IMG/VR virus record: IMGVR_UViG_3300032278_000003
Location: 1-64,000 of that record
Direction: 5' to 3' (one strand)
DNA: 64,000 nt
Source: a virus
Shown: in pieces, positions 1 through 8,889 of the stretch
How positions within the stretch are numbered: the first letter of the stretch is position 1
Layout of the letters: every line of letters starts with the position of its first letter
Position numbers and translations under genes: made by a program
The notes under the pieces: generated by a model
What the model was told of the DNA's origin: nothing
Seen by the model: the letters and a program-made list of their open reading frames with translations, nothing else
Databases searched by the model: none

Positions 1-642
1 AATTGCAGCTGCTAAAGATGCGGCAGTAAGAGCGGCATCAGCAGCGTCGTCGGCGCCGGCGGATCCATTGATAAAAGCATTGTTTGGAAGATCAGCAGCA
101 TTAGCTGACGTATACGTCTTTAGCAGCCCTGCATGATCAACAATTGTAATTGTGCCGCCGGAAGTTATTGAAGCTGTAGCTGTGATCGTTGCTTTAGCTT
201 TAACTCCCGGTGCATTCGAGCCAGCATAAGTATTGTGAGATACTGTCCCCGTATCTGGGTTAACCATCTGAGCACCAACAACGAAACCTGCGTTTGTGAC
301 CGATCCGCCCGAAATAGGATCGCCCCGGAGGTTTGTTATTCCCTCACCAGTCCCGAGTCTAGACTTTCCATCACCCGAACCCAAAACCTTAAGATAAAGG
401 CCGGCTTTAGCATTAGAAAACCACTCTCGAAGGGCTAATGGGCCGAACTTATCAGCGCTTGCGTCGCCGAATTCTGCAACGAAATCAGAGAAAGTTGCAA
501 AAACCAGCGGGATAAAAGCCCGCCCCTTCTGCGCCGTTCCAATAACTCCAGCAGGAACCCCAGTGGGCCCGATTCGGCGTGGACCAGAAAGGTCAATTTC
601 TCGGGTGCTTACCCCTGGACTTTTAAATGTCAGTTCTGCCAT
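1..642 (-). CDS. Tail sheath protein, second paralogue (C-terminal part outside window)
   Basis: This is the N-terminal 214 residues of a contractile tail sheath protein; the frame stays open to base 1, so the rest lies outside the window. The start MAELTFKSPGVSTREIDLSG matches the sheath N-terminal arm (FxSPGVxxxEID) and the start of the next gene upstream (MVEQTFRSPGFFEREIDLAA). It continues with the sheath-like GVPAGVIGTAQKG and FATFSDFVAEFGD. From about residue 150 it enters a beta module (ITSGGTITIVDHAG, TYTSANAADLP, then an Ala-rich helix) resembling the insertion in the larger sheath. AGGAG precedes the ATG and only 24 bases separate it from the 1410-residue sheath gene, so the two are probably co-transcribed. 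Either the two sheaths build different parts of one tail, or one is a decoration derivative. Confidence 0.85.
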   Translation of the reverse strand, partial: MAELTFKSPGVSTREIDLSGPRRIGPTGVPAGVIGTAQKGRAFIPLVFATFSDFVAEFGDASADKFGPLALREWFSNAKAGLYLKVLGSGDGKSRLGTGEGITNLRGDPISGGSVTNAGFVVGAQMVNPDTGTVSHNTYAGSNAPGVKAKATITATASITSGGTITIVDHAGLLKTYTSANAADLPNNAFINGSAGADDAADAALTAASLAAAI

Positions 643-666
643 TTGTTAACTACTCCTGTTATATTC

Positions 667-3600
667 TTATTCAAAAGAAACCCCACTATTCGTGATGATA
701 AAATCAATCGCGATAAATTCAATTGCTCTAGTTGGTACCACAACTATCCGACCGTTCAGCCTGTTGCTCTCAACATCTTCGTCGGTATTGTTAGTATCAT
801 CCATAACAACCTGGAAACTATCAATACCGGCTTGTGCCTGAACTGTCGCAAGGAGTGGAGTAACCAAATTAATAAATCTTGCGCGAGTCTCAATATTGTT
901 AGGTTCGAAAAGCAATCTTTCTGCAATTCTAGAGATCAACCTCTTAACTTCGAGAAGCATTCGGCGAACGTTCACTCTATCCAAAGCAGACTTTGCTAAT
1001 TGTAATGTCTTCTGCCCAAATATTACGAACCCACCATTCGGAAAATTCGCAATTGGGTTAATTCTTGCATCGTATAATTCATCTCTATCGCCGGCAGTTA
1101 GACGAGTGTCAACGTTAGTCACATTATCCAAAGCACCACGGTTAAAACCGGCTGGTGCAAACCAAGGAAACGAGACTGAATCGCTGAATGCTAACGCTTT
1201 CATTGCAGCCACCGATGCCGGAACTGTAACTTGCGTCAAATTAGTTGTGTCAGCTATAACAACATCAGGAAAATATGCCGCTGAAAAATTGTTATCTACC
1301 ACTCTAGAAGAAAACTGCTCAGCAGTCTCTCTAATATCTGGTGATGTGCTAGCCAATGTGGTCACTGCCTGCCTATCTTCGGTACCAAACAACCGAGTCA
1401 TATCTTGCGAATAAGCTGGAATATCCATCAAGTAAAGCGCTAACGAATATGCTTTAACTCTCTCTGCCGCGTAATCAGTAACAAAAGAATCTCTAATGCC
1501 CGGGACAGCAAGTATGTTATGCCTGACTGTCATGGCATCTGTCATAATCAGGACGGCCTGATTGTAAGTCATCACCATGCTGTTCCTTGCACCGATACCA
1601 GGCTTACCCTCGTTCAATCCGGTCAGCGTTGTAAAATCTCCGTCGAACTCAGCGGAAGCTTTTCCGAAGAAACCAGATGGAGCGTCGGTGCTAGAACTGC
1701 GATCGTTCATCAGGTGCATATCTTTGTCTAAGATATTCAAGCCATCGAAACCACCGAACAGGGGCAACGAAAACTTACTGTAAGCTGTAAACCTGTTAAA
1801 CTTCACTGAAGAGCTTGAAAGCAGCGTGGCTAACGTTATGCGTGTGCCGTAACCCGGATCTTCTACTGTGTAATTGCTACCATCAACTGTAGCATCTCTC
1901 AAGTAAACAGCTTCAAGCATGTGCTCTCTAGCAGAACCGGTAACGTGCTCTGCTATATTAGTAACAGAACCAGCTGCATTTAAAGCAACTTTTGCTAACG
2001 TGAATTTATTCGCATTACTTAAATCAATCGAGGAACCAGATAACAAAGCACCGGTCTGTAACATGCCCTGAAACTTGGTGTAACCAGTTATCAGTTCGTT
2101 AAAAATACCACCAGCATTTGGATTTAGGACTGCTGAATCAACTGAAGCCGTTCTTGGTAACCTCTCTGGTTTCATGCCCCAGTACAACTTAGGATCAACT
2201 TTCTCTGTAATCTCTGGATCTCCGGATGGAGCAGAACCACCGATCGTAGATTTCATCTTACCGCGAGTGATCTTAAAGCGCATCGGAAACGGTGGGAATA
2301 TCGGAGAAGATATTCTCTTAAGAACAACCGCTGTTTGAACTTCGGATAATTTAGTGTTGACCCTCGTCTTTTCAGCGTCAGTAGCACCAGAAATTAACTG
2401 AGCATCTGTTAGTACTTTACCGACCGGGGCGCCGTCTTGCGTGATCGTTACTTTAGCTGAATCTGTTAATGATTCAGATGTCTTCAAAACGGGAATTCCA
2501 CGAAAACCAAAAGGCAATGCTTCTTCCGGAAGCTCACCACGCTCGTAAACATCGCTCATTTTAACTCTGACATAAAGAGAACGGTTGGGATATTTTCCCC
2601 TAACAATTAATCGACGTTCTTCATCTTCATCGGCATCAAAATTGTAAAATGTGTTATAATCGCCAATCAACCTAGCAACGAAATTCTCGCTGTTAGAATC
2701 TAACGTGCAACCAGGATAAGACTCAAGGATCTCAGGATCAGAATCTAGATCTTTCGCTTTTCTAACTTGAACCTCAAATGTTCCGTGCGGGTTTGCTTCA
2801 TCTAAACTAGCTTTAATATTTGCAATGCTAATCTTGACTTCGCGGTTACCAGCAGCACCATCGGAAAGAGACTCAAAAGTCATGATATCAAATTCTTGAG
2901 TACCGAACGGCTGGCTGATAATAGCTGGTGTGTGAGCTGTTGTGTAGCGAGTATCCATCCGACCCATCGTAGACCAAGCTTTAGCATAATCTCCAGAAAA
3001 TGGTGAATCGCTAATTTCTGCGTCAGAAGGAGCAGCAACAAAAGCTTCGATGGCTGGAGCTAGCTCATTCTCAACAGGGAGATCTAAGTAAAGCAAGTGA
3101 TTAGTTGACTTGAACTTGTGCGGGTCGGTGTTTAAAACTTTAGAAATGTATGACGGATGCTCTGGATCAAGTGACGTAGTGATTGTCCTGTAAATTGTTT
3201 TATTATCAGAACTAATAATAAGAAGCTTAAACTCAGAAGAAGCAATTGCTGCGCGGCCGTCGGTCTGGAGAACATTAGAGAAATTACCTCCATCGCCTAA
3301 AGCAAAAGCTATCGGATCGATGGCGGCGTCTGTGTCTGTCCGGACAAATTCCAAATTATCTACAGTATTGGTAATAGAAGTATTTCCTGATTGTCCCTTA
3401 ACGGCCTGCGTTATTACAAGGTGAGTTTTTCCGCCGGCGGCGCCGATGGCTGCATAAGTAAAAGCAGCTCCGTGAGTTGCGACTAAAGCAGCTCTTAATT
3501 GAGTTAAGAAATCAGCTATAGTACTAGCATCTGTTAATGCTAACGCGATATCGTTTTCCGCTCCTGCAGTCTGAGCGCCTCCAGAAAAAGAAGTTCCTGG

Positions 3601-4899
3601 CTCGAAGACGACTGTGCCGGCGTTGTTAGCAAACGTAACGCTATGAGCTTGTTCACCGGGTCGTGTTGCCCTAAGGGTGATATTCTCACCATCATTACCG
3701 TTAATCGCAAAAATCCCTGGTATACCACCGACAGCTGCTTGGGCTTGGAGAGCTCCACCAGCGGGGTCGTTGTCGCCCGATGTGCCGGCAGCAGCAAACC
3801 GAATCTTAGCGTCGCCGGCGACACCGTTAATCGCTTTGACTACTAAATCTCTAATAGCAGTATCGGCGATACCGTTAGCGTTAATACCAATTCGATTATC
3901 AGCTTCGTCTGGAAGTCCAGTTGCATCGATTAATATCTGAACGCCCGCAGCCGGACCACCGGCGTTTACTGGTACTGTAATTGTAAAAGCATTGTCATCC
4001 GCGACGCTGTCCAACTCAAGTTTGTTTGCAAGATCAGTGGGTAAAGCCGCAGTAATAAGAGCCCTAGCACCTAAAACATTTCCTGTCACTAAAGCTGTCT
4101 GTGCTGTGGCTGAGTCTGTATCTGAATTTACCGAATCAACAACAACGTATGTCTTCGAATTTGGCGTACTTCCATTGTGAGAAATCAGGGTAATTTTATC
4201 GCCGAAAGTATAATCAGCATTTGCTGTTGTTCCCTGTATCTTAACTGACGCGTTAACGTCATCCCCGGCTGGATCATAATCACTGTACGTAAATGTATCC
4301 GCGGATGCCATCGCTGTCAAGCGATAACCGCTAGTCGTATAAACTACGCCGCGTAAAAGCTGGGTTTCAGCTCCGCGGTTTACCTGAACGCTTGGGTTAT
4401 CGTTAAGGATGGGATACGTTACAAGAGCGGACTGCGAAGATCCGGCGACATTTAAATCATGATTTGCTGTAATAAAATAGACACCACCTTGAAGAAGATT
4501 CTGAGATACTGCTCTAACTCCCGCGGCCCTCTTTACCAAGTTAGCTGACGTCGCGCCATGTACCTTAAAACCGGCTCCCTTGACTATACCAGCAGTTCTA
4601 GTGTTATCGCGGTCTGCCGCGGTGGCGTTTCCGCCCGCACCTAAAACTCTCATGAAAGTCAAAGCCCGCTTATTCTTAAGGAACTCAAACGCCGCATAAA
4701 CAGCTGGAAGGTCTGGGTGGAGGTCACCGAACCTGTTTATAAAATCTGTAAAATCACCTACTGTCACAGGGACAAATGCAGGACCCTTTGCTGCTGTGCC
4801 CACAACGCCTCCAGGAATTCCTGAAGTTGCCTGTCGCCTTGCCGCAAGGTCGATTTCTCTCTCAAAAAACCCTGGGGATCTGAATGTTTGCTCTACCAT
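667..4899 (-). CDS. Tail sheath protein, very large (1410 aa)
   Basis: Contractile tail sheath subunit (T4 gp18 family), which polymerises around the tail tube and contracts at infection. The N-terminus (TFRSPGFFEREIDL, then GIPGGVVGTAAKGPAFVPV and FTDFINRFGD) and the C-terminal 120 residues (LAKSALDRVNVRRMLLEVKR, LLFEPNNIETRARF, ending RAIEFIAIDFIITNSG) are the conserved sheath ends. At 1410 residues it is about twice T4 gp18 (659). The extra length is mostly an insertion at roughly residues 120-590, built of Ala/Gly/Thr-rich beta modules (TITVPVNAGG, ITQAVKGQSGNTSITN) that also occur in the fibre genes. These may decorate the outer tail surface. AGGAG lies upstream of the ATG. The gene follows the gp15-like gene after 127 bases. 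Confidence 0.93.
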   Translation of the reverse strand: MVEQTFRSPGFFEREIDLAARRQATSGIPGGVVGTAAKGPAFVPVTVGDFTDFINRFGDLHPDLPAVYAAFEFLKNKRALTFMRVLGAGGNATAADRDNTRTAGIVKGAGFKVHGATSANLVKRAAGVRAVSQNLLQGGVYFITANHDLNVAGSSQSALVTYPILNDNPSVQVNRGAETQLLRGVVYTTSGYRLTAMASADTFTYSDYDPAGDDVNASVKIQGTTANADYTFGDKITLISHNGSTPNSKTYVVVDSVNSDTDSATAQTALVTGNVLGARALITAALPTDLANKLELDSVADDNAFTITVPVNAGGPAAGVQILIDATGLPDEADNRIGINANGIADTAIRDLVVKAINGVAGDAKIRFAAAGTSGDNDPAGGALQAQAAVGGIPGIFAINGNDGENITLRATRPGEQAHSVTFANNAGTVVFEPGTSFSGGAQTAGAENDIALALTDASTIADFLTQLRAALVATHGAAFTYAAIGAAGGKTHLVITQAVKGQSGNTSITNTVDNLEFVRTDTDAAIDPIAFALGDGGNFSNVLQTDGRAAIASSEFKLLIISSDNKTIYRTITTSLDPEHPSYISKVLNTDPHKFKSTNHLLYLDLPVENELAPAIEAFVAAPSDAEISDSPFSGDYAKAWSTMGRMDTRYTTAHTPAIISQPFGTQEFDIMTFESLSDGAAGNREVKISIANIKASLDEANPHGTFEVQVRKAKDLDSDPEILESYPGCTLDSNSENFVARLIGDYNTFYNFDADEDEERRLIVRGKYPNRSLYVRVKMSDVYERGELPEEALPFGFRGIPVLKTSESLTDSAKVTITQDGAPVGKVLTDAQLISGATDAEKTRVNTKLSEVQTAVVLKRISSPIFPPFPMRFKITRGKMKSTIGGSAPSGDPEITEKVDPKLYWGMKPERLPRTASVDSAVLNPNAGGIFNELITGYTKFQGMLQTGALLSGSSIDLSNANKFTLAKVALNAAGSVTNIAEHVTGSAREHMLEAVYLRDATVDGSNYTVEDPGYGTRITLATLLSSSSVKFNRFTAYSKFSLPLFGGFDGLNILDKDMHLMNDRSSSTDAPSGFFGKASAEFDGDFTTLTGLNEGKPGIGARNSMVMTYNQAVLIMTDAMTVRHNILAVPGIRDSFVTDYAAERVKAYSLALYLMDIPAYSQDMTRLFGTEDRQAVTTLASTSPDIRETAEQFSSRVVDNNFSAAYFPDVVIADTTNLTQVTVPASVAAMKALAFSDSVSFPWFAPAGFNRGALDNVTNVDTRLTAGDRDELYDARINPIANFPNGGFVIFGQKTLQLAKSALDRVNVRRMLLEVKRLISRIAERLLFEPNNIETRARFINLVTPLLATVQAQAGIDSFQVVMDDTNNTDEDVESNRLNGRIVVVPTRAIEFIAIDFIITNSGVSFE

Positions 4900-4980
4900 G
4901 TATGGATTCTCCTGTGATTCACTTGTGCAACCACTGTATAACTATTTTCTAAAAACTCTAGTTTCTCGTGGTTCTTCATA

Positions 4981-4988
4981 TTTATTTT
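4981..4988 (-). promoter_or_regulatory. Possible T4-type late promoter element upstream of the sheath gene
   Basis: The minus strand reads AATAAATA, 7 of 8 matches to the T4 late consensus TATAAATA, about 80 bases before the sheath start and inside the 127-base gap that follows the gp15-like gene. Similar octamers lie in other gaps (48335, 32642, 15041). The surroundings are AT-rich, so chance matches are possible. Confidence 0.3.
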
Positions 4989-5026
4989 TTATAAAAGCCA
5001 CAAAATTTGATAATATTCCCCTTTTT

Positions 5027-6280
5027 TCAAAGCAAATCATCTAATTTTAAAATCGGATCACTCGGTCTAAAAATTGTCTCTCCCGATTTTTTATTTTGTT
5101 CTGTGACTCTTACCTCGGTAACAACCGTTGCTCCCGTTAGTGGATCTTGAGTTTCTACTCTTCGTAAGTCTCCCAAAGATCCTATATTATTATTTAGTGT
5201 TGTAGAACCCAAAGAATCCAGTTTTGATTCAATTTGTTTACCAGTCAATTTACCAACTGCCTGCTTTGGGACTGAACTTAACTCGTGCTCTAAATCGTTT
5301 AACACATAATCATCGACATCTGATGAGGGTACATTTGAAACATCGCCATCGGGTTTCTTCATATTCATACCCTCGTGAATTGTAAAATTAATGCTTGGTG
5401 CCGAGACGAATCTTCTGATCGGAGACGGTTCACCGATGCTGCGTGGAGCAATCAAGTAAGCCGGCACTTTCATCGTTATTGAACACTTTACCAATCTCTC
5501 TTCATCAGTAAAATCATCAAAGTTAGCTTCTGGGCTTAATTCATCCTGAACTAACGCGGAAAAATAATAACCCTTATTAGTATCTAGGCGAAAAGATGGT
5601 CGGTTATTGTTTGTGTAACCACCCATGAATATCGTCAGCATCTGATTCATCTGTTGTGTATACTGGCACCACATCGTGATCTGGTAATTGGCGGTGTAAT
5701 GCTTGACTGGCGGGATCTCATATATCTCGTAAATGTTAGTAGAAAAATCACTAGAGACCAATGGGTTCCTCGCCACGCCAGAACTGACACCTTTTTTTAA
5801 TAATTTTTTGCCAGCTTCAGATTCATTGTGAGCGGTATCAAGCGACGGAGCTGTTGCTAACTGATCGTCATTGTTAATTCCCTGCTTATTGATGTAACTT
5901 TGAAGCCTAGCATCATCTGGCGCAATCTTCTTCCTAACAATCATCGGCATGTTCTCGCCGACACCCGGTGTCTGAGTTATTCCCGTCCTCATGATAGAGA
6001 TAAGCGGTAATATCAGGGCGTTGCTTGAATCTCTAAGGGGTTTCTTCCGCGCTAAAAGGGCAAACCTTTCGCCAGTCGCGAAAATGACCGGAACTTTCAT
6101 TACCTTCTTGTTAGACTCAACTAAGAAATTTAGTTCTTTTTCGAAAAGGTTAAAGACAGATCGATCAACGTCTTCTATAGTACATGATGGTATGTCAAAA
6201 CCGTCAACTTGTTCACCATCTTGGTAACCCAGATCAGTCTTGCCACCGACGCCGGTTTTTACGCTGTACCTAGTTGCCAT
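5027..6280 (-). CDS. Tail sheath stabiliser / tail terminator, T4 gp15-like
   Basis: Predicted tail completion protein that caps the sheath and connects the tail to the neck. It has the gp15 pattern: an N-terminal FNLFEKELNFLVESNKKVMK helix, then VPVIFATGERFALL (compare T4 gp15 VPITYASKEHFM), a strand LILPLISIMR, and a later block NIYEIYEIPPVKHYTANYQI followed by MTIFMGGYTNNNRP-like helix and strands ending LVKCSITMKVPAYLIAP. The C-terminal 110 residues are polar and end SDPILKLDDLL. At 417 residues it is longer than T4 gp15 (272), mostly from a loop near residues 115-180 and the tail. Its start shares one base with the upstream stop (TAATG), implying translational coupling. Its place between neck and sheath genes supports the call, which rests on remembered motif patterns. 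Confidence 0.72.
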   Translation of the reverse strand: MATRYSVKTGVGGKTDLGYQDGEQVDGFDIPSCTIEDVDRSVFNLFEKELNFLVESNKKVMKVPVIFATGERFALLARKKPLRDSSNALILPLISIMRTGITQTPGVGENMPMIVRKKIAPDDARLQSYINKQGINNDDQLATAPSLDTAHNESEAGKKLLKKGVSSGVARNPLVSSDFSTNIYEIYEIPPVKHYTANYQITMWCQYTQQMNQMLTIFMGGYTNNNRPSFRLDTNKGYYFSALVQDELSPEANFDDFTDEERLVKCSITMKVPAYLIAPRSIGEPSPIRRFVSAPSINFTIHEGMNMKKPDGDVSNVPSSDVDDYVLNDLEHELSSVPKQAVGKLTGKQIESKLDSLGSTTLNNNIGSLGDLRRVETQDPLTGATVVTEVRVTEQNKKSGETIFRPSDPILKLDDLL

Positions 6281-6942
6281 TAGTCATCACCATAAAACGA
6301 AGAACTGATCGAAGCTTCATCTCCTTTTTTAGAAACTTCCACCACTTTCTCCGGAGCTTCTATCTTATTTTGTGTAATCAACGCGCGGACGTCGCCCGTG
6401 TTGCCTAGCTTGTTTGTATCTTTACCTCGTTGTTGCACGAATTCATCCTGTATAGCATCTTCTTCTGCGGATGCCTGATCTGTTGGTCCATGTGGCAATA
6501 TATCAATCTGTCCTTTTCTCGCTTGCTTGCATGCTAGCTTGATGCCCGTCTTATACTCTACTTGACCGAAAATCAAAGCAGTAAACTGTGCGCTAGTGAT
6601 TTCAAAAAATATGTCGCCAAAACTTAAGTAGTCACCCTCTTTGAGTTCAAGACCACGATCTAAAATATCTCTATAATGAATATACACCTGGATTGTTTTC
6701 ATCATCTCAGAGCCAAACTTTGTAGTTTTGATCGCTGATGGGTCCCAATCGACTCGAGCTTCTACCTCTATCGGTGGATCGAAAACTTTTGTGATTGCTT
6801 CCTCATAAATCTCATGTATGTCTGTCAAATCTGTTCTTACTTTATAGTAAAATATCTTTTGACCGATGACATCTTTATTGATCTCTTTAGTCAGATCAGA
6901 TATGAAATCAATTTCTCTTGGTGTTATAAAAAGTCTTGCCAT
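6280..6942 (-). CDS. Neck protein, T4 gp14-like
   Basis: Predicted neck or head-completion protein. The N-terminal half has the gp14 pattern: DVIGQKIFYYKVRTDLTDIH resembles the gp14 IEMFYVPREY region, and GLELKEGDYLSFGDIFFEIT matches the KEGDLIYFPMDNSLFEI strand pair, followed by FGQVEYKTGIKLACKQARKG. The last 70 residues are polar and probably disordered (SAEEDAIQDEFVQQRG to SSSFYGDD). The length of 220 residues compares with 256 in T4. It sits between gp13-like and gp15-like genes, the same order as T4 13-14-15, and its stop overlaps the next start by one base. The call depends on motif resemblance plus synteny. Confidence 0.72.
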   Translation of the reverse strand: MARLFITPREIDFISDLTKEINKDVIGQKIFYYKVRTDLTDIHEIYEEAITKVFDPPIEVEARVDWDPSAIKTTKFGSEMMKTIQVYIHYRDILDRGLELKEGDYLSFGDIFFEITSAQFTALIFGQVEYKTGIKLACKQARKGQIDILPHGPTDQASAEEDAIQDEFVQQRGKDTNKLGNTGDVRALITQNKIEAPEKVVEVSKKGDEASISSSFYGDD

Positions 6943-6948
6943 TATGCG

Positions 6949-8115
6949 TTATCCAAGTGTTATTGCTTTACCTAACGGAATTGGTACTGACTTTAGCACG
7001 GTTTTAATAGCTTCAGCAGATTCTGCTTCTCCCTTTAAGAGATTACCATAAGAAAGGGTATCTAACAGCTCAACCATCTTCTCAATTAATTTTGTTTGAT
7101 CTTCTCTACCTTGAGAAATCAATTCCGAACCGTTCAAGCTTAAATCACCATCCGGAAGCGGAACGCTGGAAAATTTTGATCTTATGAGCCCAAGAAGCTC
7201 TTTGCTTAGCGCTAAGCCGTACTGCCTAACCCACTGTCGACCGATCTCATTAATTTTTTCATACCTCAGATTTCCGAAAGGAACATTCGATAAGTTAGAT
7301 ACCCCAAAAATGGTGCCATCTTCAATGTGAGGGTTTAACGGATCGGGATTAAACGCAACTCTAAAAAACAGTTTTCTATCTGCAACTTGCGGAACGGGAA
7401 AAATCCTTAACTTGCTTCCCATTAGCTGATAAGAATAATTGGAACGCCGGACACGGTTGCTAATATCCATCTGTCCGGCTCTTAAAATGTCTTCGAAAAC
7501 TGGCAAGACATAAAAAACAGTCTCTGGAGTGAATGACTCGAAAGCAAACTCGTTATTCAAGTAATTGATAGCTGAAGATGTGTCAAAAAACCGGTACTGT
7601 GCTTGCGGTGAGAAATGCATGACTTCCATAATCTTCATGCGAGTCCGTGGACTATTCACGCTGCTGCTGACCATCAAAGTCCCATCGGAAGCTTTTAGCT
7701 CTTCGTACACATCATAATCTTGACGCCCGACTTCTAAAGCGATAGATCCAGAAAATATGTTATATGACCCCCCGACACCAGCCTCGCTGGCATACGGTTC
7801 AGCCGCACGCAAAAGAAACTCTAGGTTTTGTCTTGGGTGTAGCTCTTCAGCCCCCTTGAGGGAACCGGTCGGGATACCTAATAGATTGGTCAGCTGTGAC
7901 TTGCCATGAGCTTCTAGAACGATTCTCCCGTACTCGAGGAATGATTCTTCGAAACAAGACCAGATCTGTTTCTTTGTTAGCTCAACGCTAAGAATATCGT
8001 CACCCAGTTTGCGTTTGACAAAAGTCACCATCGAATCGGCTTCACGCGCGAAAATGGGATCTTCGTCAAAAAATCCGAATGGGGTGGGTCTAAGGGTACT
8101 AGTAAAAGAAGACAT
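6949..8115 (-). CDS. Neck / head completion protein, T4 gp13-like
   Basis: Predicted head-to-tail neck component. Residues 25-75 (MVTFVKRKLGDDILSVELT, then IWSCFEESFLEYGRIV) have the gp13 arrangement of a helix, the short L-G-x-x-x-x-x-V-E-L-(T/S) element and a second helix. A central jelly-roll-like region follows (GGSYNIFSGSIALEVGRQDY, MKIMEVMHFSPQAQYRFFD, QLMGSKLRIFPVPQ). A late motif INEIGRQWVRQYGLALSKEL is typical of neck proteins. At 388 residues it exceeds T4 gp13 (309). The leader is unusual: the AGGAG lies in the 3' arm of a perfect 10-bp inverted repeat (8118-8151), which could hide the ribosome binding site. It heads the neck-sheath cluster. Confidence 0.75.
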   Translation of the reverse strand: MSSFTSTLRPTPFGFFDEDPIFAREADSMVTFVKRKLGDDILSVELTKKQIWSCFEESFLEYGRIVLEAHGKSQLTNLLGIPTGSLKGAEELHPRQNLEFLLRAAEPYASEAGVGGSYNIFSGSIALEVGRQDYDVYEELKASDGTLMVSSSVNSPRTRMKIMEVMHFSPQAQYRFFDTSSAINYLNNEFAFESFTPETVFYVLPVFEDILRAGQMDISNRVRRSNYSYQLMGSKLRIFPVPQVADRKLFFRVAFNPDPLNPHIEDGTIFGVSNLSNVPFGNLRYEKINEIGRQWVRQYGLALSKELLGLIRSKFSSVPLPDGDLSLNGSELISQGREDQTKLIEKMVELLDTLSYGNLLKGEAESAEAIKTVLKSVPIPLGKAITLG

Positions 8116-8117
8116 GT

Positions 8118-8193
8118 CTCACTCCTAAACTAAATATGGAATAGGAGTGAGAATATCTTTGAGATATGAAGAAACTAGAAATGAAATCTAGTT
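8118..8193 (-). repeat. Three consecutive hairpins in the gap before the neck genes
   Basis: Three inverted repeats occupy almost the whole 82-base gap between the last small paralogue and the gp13-like gene. The first is a perfect 10-bp stem (8118-8127 with 8142-8151, 14-base loop) covering the gp13-like ribosome binding site. The second is a 6-bp stem with a 3-base loop (8154-8168). The third is a 7-bp stem with a 7-base loop (8173-8193). None is followed by a T-tract on the minus strand, so a standard terminator is unlikely. RNA processing, transcript-end protection or translational control is possible. Confidence 0.7.
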
Positions 8194-8197
8194 CTTA

Positions 8198-8536
8198 TTA
8201 GCCAAGGCTTCTTATGCACACCCAGCTTGAACCATCGAATACAGCAAGAACCCAATCTCCGATATTCGTAAGTCGTATGTCGCCGGTAGTACAGTTTGTG
8301 CCTAAAACATCACAATGAGCTTCCGAATCTGATACTATTAACTTAATAGCGCCAGTTGTGGCTGCAGCTGGTAAAGTTAAATCGTTACCTGCAACGAAGC
8401 CATCAGCGACGATTGTCAAAAATGTCGTAGCGTCTAACGCAGCAGTCGCTGCGACTGTTACTTTTGAGTCAATAGCAAAGCCGTTACCAGTCGCGCTTTG
8501 GACTAAACCTTTTACAAAATCTATATCAATTTTCAT
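8198..8536 (-). CDS. Small virion-type protein, tandem paralogue 3 of 3
   Basis: A 112-residue protein in a family of three adjacent copies. All start M-x-(I)-(N/D)-I-D-F-x-K-G-L-V-Q, then G-F-x-I-(D/N)-S-x-V-x-V, the signature ALDATTFLT, a strand with LPA(S/A)A-TGAIK, and end with GDxxxxxFDGxxWxxxxxxG (here WVLAVFDGSSWVCIRSLG). The all-beta pattern and the terminal aromatic strand recall small capsid decoration, head-fibre or fibre-tip domains; no catalytic motif is visible. This copy is the most diverged (MKIDIDFVKGLVQSATGNGF) and carries two cysteines in GTNCTTG. AGGAG precedes the ATG. The position between capsid and neck genes supports a head-surface role, which is inference. Confidence 0.8.
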   Translation of the reverse strand: MKIDIDFVKGLVQSATGNGFAIDSKVTVAATAALDATTFLTIVADGFVAGNDLTLPAAATTGAIKLIVSDSEAHCDVLGTNCTTGDIRLTNIGDWVLAVFDGSSWVCIRSLG

Positions 8537-8548
8537 TTTAATCTCCTA

Positions 8549-8878
8549 TTAACCGTTAGTTCTCATTACTTGCCACTCGGTACCATCAAAGATACAAATA
8601 GCGCCGTCGCCGACTGCATTGAATGTAATGTTGCCAATAGTGGCATTGGCGCCCATAAGCTTACTACCCACAGCAACCGTGTTGACTACTACCTTGATAG
8701 CACCGGTAGCGGCTGAAGCCGGTAAGGTACATTCATGAGCCGTTTCTATTTCTGTCAAAAAGGTAGTAGCATCAAGAGTAGCATCACCACCGTTTACTAC
8801 GACTCTTGAATCGATACCAAAACCTGCGCCCGATTCTTGGACGAGGCCTTTTGTGAAATCTATATTAATCTTTGGCAT
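8549..8878 (-). CDS. Small virion-type protein, tandem paralogue 2 of 3
   Basis: A 109-residue paralogue of its two neighbours. It starts MPKINIDFTKGLVQESGAGF, identical over the first 15 residues to the next copy upstream, then has ALDATTFLTEIETAHECTLP, ASAATGAIKVVV, and ends GDGAICIFDGTEWQVMRTNG. An 11-base spacer carrying AAGGAGA separates it from the previous copy's stop, and the same layout is repeated before the next copy, so gene plus ribosome binding site seem to have been duplicated as a unit. No enzyme motif is present. Capsid decoration or a head fibre is the most likely role given the beta-rich sequence and location, but this is not proven. Confidence 0.8.
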   Translation of the reverse strand: MPKINIDFTKGLVQESGAGFGIDSRVVVNGGDATLDATTFLTEIETAHECTLPASAATGAIKVVVNTVAVGSKLMGANATIGNITFNAVGDGAICIFDGTEWQVMRTNG

Positions 8879-8889
8879 TTCTATTCTCC

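Noticed and set aside
643-1414. Plus-strand frames over the sheath gene
   Set aside because: The minus-strand sheath has clear family motifs in the same bases, and the plus-strand products resemble nothing.
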